A DNA stretch of 64,000 bases, from positions 36,407 through 100,406 of the IMG/VR virus record IMGVR_UViG_3300036981_000377, one strand, 5' to 3'. Both the position numbers and the translations under genes were made by a program. This DNA is from a virus. The notes under the pieces were generated by a model. The model ran no database searches, was not told where the DNA came from, and saw only the letters and a list, made by a program, of their open reading frames with translations. Shown piece after piece: positions 15,567 to 22,444 of the stretch (its first letter is position 1; every line of letters begins with the position of its first letter).

Positions 15567-15813
15567 CGCCCCGCTCCTCGTCGGTGAGCGTGGGAGGCGT
15601 ACGCTCGCCAGCGTTGCTGCTTGACTCGCCAAGGAACCGCTGCGGCCAAAACCTTTCCCCGGCTTTGAACTCTGTCCATTTTTCCAGCACGCGCACCGTC
15701 TCCAGCCAGCGTGTCTCTGCCGCGTGTTCTCGCCGGATCGTCACCGGCCACCACGCAAAAAACTCTCGCGTGCGCTCGTCTCCCACTTTAAACCGTTTCC
15801 AGTGTCGTCTCAT
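15556..15813 (-). CDS. Small protein ending in a truncated EREAV module
   Basis: 85 residues, rich in Trp, Arg and Glu (MRRHWKRFKVGDERTREFFAWW). It ends TPPTLTDEERGDEN, which is just the opening of the LTxxEREAV module found complete in its neighbours, so the C-terminal helices are missing. Its stop overlaps the next start by 11 bases and its own start overlaps the upstream stop as ATGA. It could be a genuine short paralog or one shortened by frameshift; no frame simply restores the missing part. Confidence 0.65.
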   Translation of the reverse strand: MRRHWKRFKVGDERTREFFAWWPVTIRREHAAETRWLETVRVLEKWTEFKAGERFWPQRFLGESSSNAGERTPPTLTDEERGDEN

Positions 15814-16082
15814 TTCGTCCTCTCCAGTAGTGCGCGGAGCGTAGCGGCTGCGTTGCCTGCGTGAATGATTCGCAACTGATTGTAAGCGAGCCGCACCGCA
15901 TCTTCCTCATCGTCGGTGAGGGTGGGCTGCTGGTGGCGGTAGAGCGGAACCACCACGCCGCTGCAACCCAGCGCAACGTCACCGGCAGTTGCGGCAGATG
16001 GGTATATGAACTCGCAATCAATCTCTTCGTCCTTGCCTGTCGGCGTCACGGCCCATGCCACAGGCTCGTTTGTTTTGATCAT
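15810..16082 (-). CDS. Small protein with VPLYR and EREAV/TLRALLERTK modules
   Basis: 90 residues. The first half (EPVAWAVTPTGKDEEIDCEF ... VVVPLYRHQQP) matches a pattern, AW..(15-40).VPLY, common at the N-terminus of small phage proteins. The second half is the module LTDDEEDAVRLAYNQL ... AAATLRALLERTK. It shows that the module can be joined to different N-terminal parts. Coupled to its neighbours by ATGA-type overlaps. Function unknown. Confidence 0.75.
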   Translation of the reverse strand: MIKTNEPVAWAVTPTGKDEEIDCEFIYPSAATAGDVALGCSGVVVPLYRHQQPTLTDDEEDAVRLAYNQLRIIHAGNAAATLRALLERTK

Positions 16083-16387
16083 GCTGTCTCCTTCACAAAA
16101 ATACCTTCTGGAGTTAACGTGCCCTTTCTATCTTTGATCTCGGCGTAGGCGCGAGCTAAGCATTGTTTTATGCTTGTGCCCTGCAATTCGCAGTACAGGA
16201 TCAACGTAACGAGCACGTCGCCAACGCCGTCCATAATGCCGTCGTCGTCGTTTTTAAGCGTGGCGTCAGCTAACTCGCCCAACTCCGACATCGTCTTCAT
16301 GAGTTGCGCCGTCGGGTTGCTGTTAGGGATGATCTTCCGGTCCATCGCCCACGTTAGTACTTTTTCTTCCAGTTCGTGAAACTTCAT
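16079..16387 (-). CDS. MazG-type nucleotide pyrophosphohydrolase
   Basis: 102 residues from the ATG at 16387 (AGGGAG 6 bases upstream). It has the compact all-helical MazG-like layout: a first helix (KFHELEEKVLTWA), the metal-binding ELGELADA (ExxE, about 36-43), and a second acidic motif DGVGDVLVTLILYCELQG (ExxD equivalent GVGDVLV, about 54-71). Enzymes of this group hydrolyse (d)NTPs or alarmones to monophosphates, and phage versions alter nucleotide pools or ppGpp. The substrate cannot be told. It overlaps the next gene start by 4 bases. Confidence 0.82.
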   Translation of the reverse strand: MKFHELEEKVLTWAMDRKIIPNSNPTAQLMKTMSELGELADATLKNDDDGIMDGVGDVLVTLILYCELQGTSIKQCLARAYAEIKDRKGTLTPEGIFVKETA

Positions 16388-16466
16388 TGTCGCTCCCTTG
16401 CGGTTAGTGTTACTGCTGACGACACAACTTATTGTCGTGTCGCTATTCTTGTTTTTTTGCGCCACA

Positions 16467-17426
16467 TTACCGGGCAGCAGCGCAAAAAGATTCCCGGTAG
16501 TTAGCTACGCCACGCTCAACAGAGCTAAAATTTAGTGCATATCCGGCCTGCCGAAGTCTTGTCAGGTCAGCTTGTGTGAATGGCTGATATCCTGCGCGTA
16601 ATTCGTCAGGAAATTTACGAATAATGATATCCGACTCTTTAGCGCCTGCCAGCTCAGCAATTCGCCTAAAGGTCGTGGCTTGCCCAGTGCCTACATTGTA
16701 GATCCCGCTTTTCTCGGAAAACTGTGCAAAATGTAAGGTTACGTCAACTACGTTATTCACGTGCACGAAATCTCTAGCTGCGGGCTCGCCGTCCTCGAAG
16801 ATAGTGACTGGCTCGCCGTTGGCTAAGCTGCGCAGGCACTGGTGCGGGAAACTCGCCATACGCCCTTTGAGCTCTTCTCCGGGGCCGTAGACGTTGAAGT
16901 AGCGCAGGCCCACTACTGGCGCCATTAGCCGAGACTTGCCCTCTGAGTCGTCGTACAGGCTCAGGTTAGCCGTCCGGCGAACGTAGTTGTCAAACATGAG
17001 CTTTGACGCCGCGTAAGGCGACTCGGGCTTTTCGAACTCGGGGGTTTCTTGAAAGCCAGCTTTTGCTTGCCCGCCGTATACGCTGGCTGAACTAGCGTAG
17101 ACCATGCGGCAGCCGTGCTCGATGGCTAACTCAAGCATGTCTTTTGAGAAGGTGAAATTTTGTTCGGCAAGAATCCGGCCGTTCGTAAACAACGTGTCGG
17201 AAATAGCGCCAAGATGAATTATGCCAGTGATGTTTTTTAGCGCCCGACCCTTACGCCCAAACTCGCGAAAGTCAAAATAGTCGGCAAAACGATACTGCGC
17301 TAACTTTGGCAGTTTACGGCCGTCTGACAAGTCATCTACAACAATGACATCATAGAAGCCGTTGTAGTTCAGCCGCGAAAGAACCTGCGAACCAATAAAC
17401 CCAACGCCGCCTGTAAGAACTAACAT
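16467..17426 (-). CDS. hldD: ADP-L-glycero-D-manno-heptose 6-epimerase
   Basis: 319 residues, the HldD length. Extended SDR fold: NAD(P)-binding TGGVGFIGS (residues 5-13), the YASSASVYGG catalytic Ser region (about 109-118), and the YAASK catalytic Tyr-Lys pair (about 138-142). Substrate-side blocks match HldD rather than other epimerases: GLRYFNVYGPGEELKGRMAS, RDFVHVNNVVDV and especially FPDELRAGYQPFTQADLTRL near the end. It converts ADP-D-glycero-heptose to ADP-L-glycero-heptose for LPS core. It completes the last step after HldE (4374-5882), though separated from it by 10.6 kb. Starts just after a terminator. Confidence 0.92.
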   Translation of the reverse strand: MLVLTGGVGFIGSQVLSRLNYNGFYDVIVVDDLSDGRKLPKLAQYRFADYFDFREFGRKGRALKNITGIIHLGAISDTLFTNGRILAEQNFTFSKDMLELAIEHGCRMVYASSASVYGGQAKAGFQETPEFEKPESPYAASKLMFDNYVRRTANLSLYDDSEGKSRLMAPVVGLRYFNVYGPGEELKGRMASFPHQCLRSLANGEPVTIFEDGEPAARDFVHVNNVVDVTLHFAQFSEKSGIYNVGTGQATTFRRIAELAGAKESDIIIRKFPDELRAGYQPFTQADLTRLRQAGYALNFSSVERGVANYRESFCAAAR

Positions 17427-17444
17427 TGCTATCCTTTTGTGTAA

Positions 17445-17483
17445 AAAGAAACCCGGGCGGCAGCATTATTACTACCGCCCGGG
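17445..17483 (-). terminator. Rho-independent terminator after 17505-18536
   Basis: Perfect 9-bp GC stem CCCGGGCGG/CCGCCCGGG with a 14-base loop, followed on the minus strand by a T-rich tract (TTTCTTTTT). It lies 22 bases past the stop of the 343-residue gene and just upstream of hldD, so hldD probably has its own promoter or depends on read-through. Confidence 0.85.
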
Positions 17484-17504
17484 CTTATTTAACTGTTTAA
17501 CGAA

Positions 17505-18536
17505 TTAGCGCGTAATAGACTTGTAATTTTTGGTCTTTTTGATGAGCATAGCGTGCTCGTCAACAAGGTAATTCTCCATATCGACTTGTCCGCCATTTTG
17601 AAAGTTGGCTTTTCGCCCATCTGGGCCAACAAAGCGCTCAACACAAGCTAGAATGCGACACAAACGATCAAGACGATGACTAGCGCCGCCACCGCCTTTC
17701 TTTGCCATTATTTTGGTTATCTCGTATACCGTGTCATGGAGCTTTCCGTTCTTTACGCCAGCGTCGTTCTGATGCAGGCGAAATAACTCCAGCACATCGT
17801 CAACATTTTTGCCAAGCTCCGTGTACTTGTAGTGCGCCAGCAAGAACGCCGCGGTGGGCGGGCCTGAAAAACGCGCGTGCGTCGGGTTTATTGTCTCGAG
17901 CGCCCGAAGCTGTTTTTGAAAAAACGACACACACGTTGCGACAGACGCGCGCCTTAAATTAGCAGGCGCGCCGTCAATTTCGTAAAGTTTTCCAATTTCC
18001 CAAAGTGCTTCTTTCATAGCAGTTACAATGCCCTTGCAACCGCGAAAGAAAGACGACTCGTATTTAATGTCAAACTGTTTAAACGCGCTGAATAACTGAT
18101 CAGCTGCGTCTTTAACCTGTCCGGCGCTATCGAAGGTGTAATACTCGTCAATAACCGCGTCTTCGTCTTTTACGTAATGCACAATTACAGTTACGTAATC
18201 CGGAACAGCGTCGGTTAACTTGTTTGACCACCCGAAACAACGACTATGCGAATCAAGTTTAAATTGTTGGTTATCTTCAGTAATCGCCATGTGCACTGTG
18301 TAGTGTGCTTCACACAATTTGCTGAGATAAACCTTTGCTTTACGCCAGTGCTTCTCAGTATCGCGTTGCACCGGGGCGTCTGGCACAGCTAACCACTGCG
18401 CAAGAGTCATTGTTTTGACGTTTGATCGTCCAAGCTTACGAGCGTTATTGCTCTTCTTTTTTATCGCCACCGCGGCGATCTTACTTGCTGCGCGCTTCTC
18501 TGCGCCTTTACCCTGCGGATGCTCCGAACGAGCCAT
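17505..18536 (-). CDS. Unknown 343-residue protein with a ParB-like N-terminal segment
   Basis: An AAAGGA site precedes the ATG. The first 40 residues are Lys/Arg-rich. Residues about 85-150 (QFKLDSHSRCFGWSNK ... PDYVTVIVHYVKDEDAVIDEYYTFDS) resemble the ParB/Srx-type fold of phage proteins that carry a DGHTR-like motif (here DSHSR) and a fDS motif; in known ParB this pocket binds nucleotide. The C-terminal half is helical with two cysteine pairs. It stands alone between two terminators, so it is probably monocistronic. A DNA-binding or nucleotide-binding role is inference. Confidence 0.6.
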   Translation of the reverse strand: MARSEHPQGKGAEKRAASKIAAVAIKKKSNNARKLGRSNVKTMTLAQWLAVPDAPVQRDTEKHWRKAKVYLSKLCEAHYTVHMAITEDNQQFKLDSHSRCFGWSNKLTDAVPDYVTVIVHYVKDEDAVIDEYYTFDSAGQVKDAADQLFSAFKQFDIKYESSFFRGCKGIVTAMKEALWEIGKLYEIDGAPANLRRASVATCVSFFQKQLRALETINPTHARFSGPPTAAFLLAHYKYTELGKNVDDVLELFRLHQNDAGVKNGKLHDTVYEITKIMAKKGGGGASHRLDRLCRILACVERFVGPDGRKANFQNGGQVDMENYLVDEHAMLIKKTKNYKSITR

Positions 18537-18572
18537 AGTTCAGTCCTTTGTGAAAGAGTCAGTCAAACTAAA

Positions 18573-18602
18573 GGGGAGGGCGGCGACAGCGCCGCCCTCC
18601 CC
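18573..18602 (-). terminator. Rho-independent terminator after 18609-18953
   Basis: A 13-bp perfect stem GGGGAGGGCGGCG/CGCCGCCCTCCCC around a 4-base loop, followed on the minus strand by TTTAGTTTG. It ends 7 bases past the stop of 18609-18953 and isolates the 17505-18536 gene downstream. Confidence 0.85.
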
Positions 18603-18608
18603 AACAAG

Positions 18609-18953
18609 TCAATTAGCTGAAAATCCAGGAATGCCGCTTTTTGTGTCTTGAGGCGACTCGCGGTCTGGGATTTCAACTTCGGGCAGTAAATCAAACATTC
18701 CCATTTCGACATCTACAAACACGTAGTCGAACGGGCCTGTTAGAGACTTTCCGACCATGATCCGGCACCGCATGTGCGGAGCAACGGGCTGGCCGGCTGC
18801 ATGTTCGTGAACCATGCAAAACGTTACAGGAAATTTCATTTCGTCAGGCAGGCTGTCTACAAAGTCTTCTTCAATTGCGCGATTGTAGTTGTTACGCAAC
18901 GCGCGTTTATTAATGGCCTTCAAGATAGCCTTGTCGCAGAACTTGACTTTCAT
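18609..18953 (-). CDS. Unknown 114-residue protein
   Basis: Soluble, with an N-terminal basic helix (KVKFCDKAILKAINKRALRNNYNRAIEE) and a beta-rich second half (FPVTFCMVHEHA, HMRCRIMVGKS, DYVFVDVEMGMFDLLP). One Cys in each strand could pair or bind metal. It is the last gene before a strong terminator and follows the secreted 108-residue protein by 7 bases. Family not recognised. Confidence 0.7.
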   Translation of the reverse strand: MKVKFCDKAILKAINKRALRNNYNRAIEEDFVDSLPDEMKFPVTFCMVHEHAAGQPVAPHMRCRIMVGKSLTGPFDYVFVDVEMGMFDLLPEVEIPDRESPQDTKSGIPGFSAN

Positions 18954-18960
18954 CTAAACC

Positions 18961-19287
18961 TCAATGGTACCGGACACACGCAAACCAGCCGCGCGGGCCT
19001 CGAGCCACTCCGATCTCCCGGGGCTTACGCTGGCCCCAGAAGCAGCAACTCCGAATAGCGGCGTCGGCACTTGCGGTGCTGTAGCCTACGCCTTCGTATC
19101 CGGAATTCCCGCCAAAATGCCGACACGAGCCACACTGGGCCTGCGCTTCTGCGACGCCCTGTGCGGACGCCGTATCGGCGCTCGTGGGCGCGCTTGAGGT
19201 GTAGGTGTATGAACGCCGAGGCCCGCGGGCTTCAGCGAACGAACCGGCCACAAGCACAAGACCCAGAGCAAAAACAAAAGAACGCAT
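18961..19287 (-). CDS. Secreted cysteine protein of planctomycete type
   Basis: 108 residues from the ATG at 19287 (GGAGG 5 bases upstream). It has a clear signal peptide: MRSFVFALGLVLVAGSFAEA with likely cleavage after SFAEA. The mature protein has a Ser/Thr stretch and then the conserved domain CGSCRHFGGNSGYEGVGYS ... AIRSCCFWGQRKPREIGVAR ... GWFACVRYH. I recall this YEGVG/CC(F/Y)WG(Q/K)R/GVARG pattern as a family mainly of planctomycete genomes. Probably acts in the host periplasm or on the surface; role unknown. Its leader resembles that of the 22089-22385 gene. Confidence 0.8.
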   Translation of the reverse strand: MRSFVFALGLVLVAGSFAEARGPRRSYTYTSSAPTSADTASAQGVAEAQAQCGSCRHFGGNSGYEGVGYSTASADAAIRSCCFWGQRKPREIGVARGPRGWFACVRYH

Positions 19288-19316
19288 CGTATCCTCCGTG
19301 AAAAACAAAACATCCG

Positions 19317-19625
19317 TCAATCGAACACAGCGCGTAATAGACGATCTATTACGCGCAGCACACCGTCCCGAACGTCGGCAGTGAGCGATAAACCCGGCAC
19401 TATAAACGCCAATTTGCCCTCAATGCTTTCGCGGTTGTTACCGCTATTTACGCAATTAATAATTGCTTTATTTAGGCGGTCTACGGTTTCCGCCGGCGTG
19501 TCTGCTGGCAGCCCCCAATCGCCGTGGTTGAGTTCGCACCGAAATACCCACGGGCGTTTTTGTACTTCAAATTTGCGATCAAACCGTTGCCTGCTCGTTC
19601 CGTTGCAGTACTTGTTTTTTGGCAT
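19317..19625 (-). CDS. Unknown 102-residue protein
   Basis: The start at 19625 has AAAGG 6 bases upstream and lies within the end of the DUF6915 gene (47-base overlap in another frame). Basic N-terminus (MPKNKYCNGTSRQRFDRKFEVQKR), a Trp pair (WVFRCELNHGDWGLP) and a helical C-terminus (DGVLRVIDRLLRAVF). No known motif. Confidence 0.65.
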   Translation of the reverse strand: MPKNKYCNGTSRQRFDRKFEVQKRPWVFRCELNHGDWGLPADTPAETVDRLNKAIINCVNSGNNRESIEGKLAFIVPGLSLTADVRDGVLRVIDRLLRAVFD

Positions 19626-19989
19626 GTTCTGCCTTTGTCTCTTTTGCTAGTTCCTTCTCGAGGTTTTTTTGACTGCCAAGCATCCAAGATTCCGGCCGAA
19701 TATTCAAGAGCCAATCGGCCACTGTCGGTATTCTGCCGAGATCTTCGCTTACGTGCTGCTCGCCGACGTACCGAACCGGAACTACGCGGCCGGCAGAATT
19801 GGTTATGGTGCTGCCAAAAATCTTCTCAGCCATAAATATGCCTTCAGCGTGGTGCCGTAAGGCCCGGTGTCGAAAGTCAGCCATATGCGCTTTAGACTCG
19901 TCAAACCAGTCGTGAATGGCTTGATAGTCCTCGGGCACGCCGCCCCATTTTTTGACGCTTGAAAGTGCGTGGTGGTATGGGTGTGCCAT
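19579..19989 (-). CDS. DUF6915 family protein
   Basis: 136 residues. It shows the near-invariant family core: MAHPYHHALSSVKKWGG, EDYQAIHDWFDESKAH, ADFRHRALRHHAEGIF, and VPVRYVGEQHVSEDLG followed by IPTVADWL. The many conserved His, Asp and Glu residues (H3, H6, HDWFD, RHRALRHH) suggest metal binding or catalysis, but no activity is known. The family is common on plasmids and phages alongside DUF6876 and DUF6878, as in this window. The last 25 residues are a variable charged tail. Confidence 0.88.
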   Translation of the reverse strand: MAHPYHHALSSVKKWGGVPEDYQAIHDWFDESKAHMADFRHRALRHHAEGIFMAEKIFGSTITNSAGRVVPVRYVGEQHVSEDLGRIPTVADWLLNIRPESWMLGSQKNLEKELAKETKAEHAKKQVLQRNEQATV

Positions 19990-20282
19990 TATCGTGTTTC
20001 TTGATCTGCTAACACGGGTTTATTGTTGTCAGCGGTATGCCAACGAATATTATCGACTAAAAGTCCGTGAATTTTTAAAAAATACTTTAGTTGATCCTCG
20101 ACACCATCTGCGCGCACAGGTTTTTTGGTTTCGTCACAAAAGTTGTCGGCAAAACACGTAACAGCAATATGATAATAACCGAGATGATTTTTTGACGGCG
20201 CTATTTCTATTGCAAAGTTTTCTCCATACGCTATCGCTACGCCGCGCAATATTTTTTTGCCGTCTAGTTCTGGTATTGGCAT
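19989..20282 (-). CDS. Unknown 97-residue protein
   Basis: Starts at 20282 (MPIPELDGKKILRGV), 2 bases beyond the previous stop; the longer in-frame reading from 20306 overlaps that gene. A beta-rich protein (AIAYGENFAIEIAP, GYYHIAVTCFADNF) with a charged C-terminus. It ends exactly where DUF6915 begins. Not recognised. Confidence 0.65.
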   Translation of the reverse strand: MPIPELDGKKILRGVAIAYGENFAIEIAPSKNHLGYYHIAVTCFADNFCDETKKPVRADGVEDQLKYFLKIHGLLVDNIRWHTADNNKPVLADQETR

Positions 20283-20283
20283 G

Positions 20284-20493
20284 TTACTCGCTCGTGTAAA
20301 GGTCAAGACTCATAGCAAGGCCTTCATGCGTCGAAGACCAATCATGCTTGCGTTCCACTATGTCAGCAGCGTGTTCCCACGATTTGTCATCGGCACGGCC
20401 AAACATATCGGCTTGCCACCACGCCACGATCACACTTTTTACGCCAGCGGCTTTTTCTGCTTCCAGTAATTCAATTGCTTCGTCGATGGTCAT
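20284..20493 (-). CDS. Conserved 69-residue protein (MTIDEAIELL family)
   Basis: The sequence MTIDEAIELLEAEKAAGVKS, IVAWWQADMFG, and WEHAADIVERKHDWSSTHE matches a short conserved protein I recall from many proteobacterial and planctomycete accessory regions: a helix, a strand (VIVAWW) and a helix, with an acidic/aromatic pocket. No function is known. It belongs to the same run of small conserved genes as DUF6915 and DUF6878. Confidence 0.75.
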   Translation of the reverse strand: MTIDEAIELLEAEKAAGVKSVIVAWWQADMFGRADDKSWEHAADIVERKHDWSSTHEGLAMSLDLYTSE

Positions 20494-20505
20494 TTGTAGT
20501 CACTG

Positions 20506-20967
20506 TCAGGAGGACGGGATGGGTAATCTGTCTTTCAACTTGCGCAATGTGACGAAATCTACAAATTTAATTTGCTGCGTTTCACTATTCACCTCGACAA
20601 CAAACCATTGAAAATTACAACAAGCTTCTACCCAGTCCGAGTAAATTGGGATTACTTCCATAAATGGTTCGCTGCCCGCAAGCGCGCGACAATGTTTTAT
20701 GCACGCTTCAGCGCCGTCGTCATTGTTATCAGGATCGCAATCTTCGGCATATGCGTGATATCTGTGTTCGGAAGCTATTAAGTCGTACGGTTGTCCGTTG
20801 CTTAAAATATAGATACCAGCGTTGTCGTCTAGCACAAACGTCAATCCCGGCGCAGGTTTTTCATGGTGATCGCCGGGGCTGCAGCCCATGTACCAATAGC
20901 GCGAGCAATTTGCGTGCTGCACACAACGCAAAATTTGCGTAGTTCTAAACCAGCACGCATTTGCCAT
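20506..20967 (-). CDS. Possible DUF3085-like protein
   Basis: 153 residues, with nine cysteines. The middle has GLTFVLDDNAGIYILSNG and YHAYAEDCDPDNND, close to the GvYlMSNG...YAeGcnP pattern of DUF3085. The end is WFVVEVNSETQQIKFVDF plus a basic helix. DUF3085 genes often travel with DUF6878/DUF6915 genes, which fits the neighbours. Function unknown. Confidence 0.6.
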   Translation of the reverse strand: MANACWFRTTQILRCVQHANCSRYWYMGCSPGDHHEKPAPGLTFVLDDNAGIYILSNGQPYDLIASEHRYHAYAEDCDPDNNDDGAEACIKHCRALAGSEPFMEVIPIYSDWVEACCNFQWFVVEVNSETQQIKFVDFVTLRKLKDRLPIPSS

Positions 20968-21461
20968 TAGAGCTCATACTCATATTCAGAGTGTTCACTG
21001 TGCTCAAAGCGTTGCTCGTGCTCAACTGTTACTCTTTTTTCTGGAATTACTATGCGAACGACGCCCCACCCGCCGTCGTTGTTTTCAAAACCAGAGGGCA
21101 ACAAACGCCAGACAGCGTCTTTTAGTTTTGTAGCTAAATTTTCTGGCACAAAACCGTCAAATTTGTCATCAAGCGCGGTTCTATAGTCAATGTAATCAAC
21201 GGCGCCTTGATCGCCGCTGCCGCTGTAATCTATTTGCACGCTATACACGCCTAGCAAAAATAGCTCTGGGCATATTTTTGCAATTTCTTTTTTGGCGTTA
21301 TCCGTGGCGGTCTCTATTTGTTTTTTGTAGTTTTTGAAAACTTCGTCAATATCTAATGACACAACAGTGTGAACCGGCGCTACAAAAGCTTTTACTTTTT
21401 TACCGGTTTTCTTTTTAGCCTTTTTCTTAACAGCTTTTTTAACTGTTTTCTTTTTTGCCAT
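20967..21461 (-). CDS. DUF6878 family protein with lysine-rich N-terminus
   Basis: 164 residues. The first 25 residues are nearly all Lys, Ala, Val (histone-tail-like). The DUF6878 core follows: VYSVQIDYSGSGDQGAVD (about 72-89), then ENNDGGWGVVRIVIPEKRVT and VEHEQRFEHSEHSEYEYEL at the C-terminus, matching NDGAYGEFTFDV...LEHNERY. Unknown function. The basic tail, absent from the family members I remember, might add nucleic-acid binding. Confidence 0.82.
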   Translation of the reverse strand: MAKKKTVKKAVKKKAKKKTGKKVKAFVAPVHTVVSLDIDEVFKNYKKQIETATDNAKKEIAKICPELFLLGVYSVQIDYSGSGDQGAVDYIDYRTALDDKFDGFVPENLATKLKDAVWRLLPSGFENNDGGWGVVRIVIPEKRVTVEHEQRFEHSEHSEYEYEL

Positions 21462-21474
21462 AGTTATAGTCCTG

Positions 21475-21999
21475 TTAATAGGAAGCGTAGACAGTGCACG
21501 GTTTGCCGGTCTTAGCTTCTTTTAGTTCTGCTAGCGTCACAAAATCCCGAAAAGACTGAATGACAGCGTTCACGAGTTCTTCGCCGTCTTCAGGATAAAG
21601 GCTCAGACAGCGCTCGCGTACAGCTTCTTCTACCGTCATTGGGGTAGTCTTGCCCGACGCGGTAAATTTTGGCGTAACTGCGGTTCGGCCTATTTTTTCG
21701 CTCATTTCTGTTAAAAGCGCGATTAACATCATTGAGGTGTTGTGACCGCCATCGCAGTCCATAGCCGGCTCTGTAACATTTGTAAGTCGTTCTCGCATAA
21801 CGGCTGCTGGGATCTGCGCCTGACAGTCCTCGGCCTCGAACGCTTCCCGCACTAGAATCTTGGTGGCGTAAGGTCCGCCGTGATACGCCTCGCGCAGATA
21901 ACCTACGGCACCGCTGGTCGTAGAAAATCCGCAATCGGTTTGCTTCTTCTTGTCTTTTTTAGACTGTCGCTTCCACTTAAGATAGATATCAATTCCCAT
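21475..21999 (-). CDS. Conserved MGIDIYLKWK family protein
   Basis: 174 residues from the ATG at 21999 (AAAGGG 5 bases upstream); a longer frame to 22065 would run through the terminator at 22025-22054 and is rejected. The N-terminus MGIDIYLKWKRQSK and the block GAVGYLREAYHGGPYATKIL match an unnamed conserved family seen in bacteria and phages. The C-terminal half is helical and ends with TLAELKEAKTGKPC. Function unknown. Confidence 0.8.
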   Translation of the reverse strand: MGIDIYLKWKRQSKKDKKKQTDCGFSTTSGAVGYLREAYHGGPYATKILVREAFEAEDCQAQIPAAVMRERLTNVTEPAMDCDGGHNTSMMLIALLTEMSEKIGRTAVTPKFTASGKTTPMTVEEAVRERCLSLYPEDGEELVNAVIQSFRDFVTLAELKEAKTGKPCTVYASY

Positions 22000-22014
22000 G
22001 ATTCCCTTTCTGCG

Positions 22015-22054
22015 TAAAAAGAAAGAGGGCGCCGGGTACAAACCCAGCGCCCTC
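22015..22054 (-). terminator. Rho-independent terminator after 22089-22385
   Basis: A 13-position stem GAGGGCGCCGGGT/ACCCAGCGCCCTC with one mismatch and a 4-base loop. On the minus strand it is followed by TTTCTTTTT. It sits 35 bases beyond the stop of the secreted 98-residue protein. Confidence 0.85.
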
Positions 22055-22088
22055 CGTGGCGTCATTTCTCGCCCGCGTTAAACGTCGC

Positions 22089-22385
22089 TTACCGACGAAC
22101 CGGCTTCACGACCGTCCGCGTAGTCTTGCGCACTACCTTGCCGCCGAAAAGGCGGTTACGGCAGCTCTCAGACGACTGCGAATTGGCACTGTACAGCCGT
22201 GAGTTGCCGCACTGATCGCCAACGCAAATCAGCTGCGGACCGCTCGAGCAATTACCGTCGCAGCAACCACCATTGCACGGGGCGGCAGCTGCTTCCTTGT
22301 TGACCAGCACGCTCTGTGGCTCCGAACCACCGAACGAAACACCGGCCGTCAGAACCACGAACGCAAACGTAAAAACAGAACGCAT
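22089..22385 (-). CDS. Secreted cysteine-rich protein
   Basis: 98 residues from the ATG at 22385 with GAGGA 7 bases upstream. Signal peptide MRSVFTFAFVVLTAGVSFGG with probable cleavage near SFGGS. The mature part contains APCNGGCCDGNCSSGPQLIC, VGDQCGN and SCRNRLFGG, then a basic tail (KVVRKTTRTVVKPVRR). The cysteine-rich plus RTVVK pattern is one I associate with planctomycete secreted proteins. Likely monocistronic, with a terminator just downstream. Its upstream leader (a T-rich tract, GAGGA, then ATGCGTTCT) echoes the 18961-19287 gene. Confidence 0.78.
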   Translation of the reverse strand: MRSVFTFAFVVLTAGVSFGGSEPQSVLVNKEAAAAPCNGGCCDGNCSSGPQLICVGDQCGNSRLYSANSQSSESCRNRLFGGKVVRKTTRTVVKPVRR

Positions 22386-22444
22386 AGTAGAGTCCTCAAA
22401 AACCAAAAGAAACGTTGCTGACATATCCGTATGCCCGCAATTTG

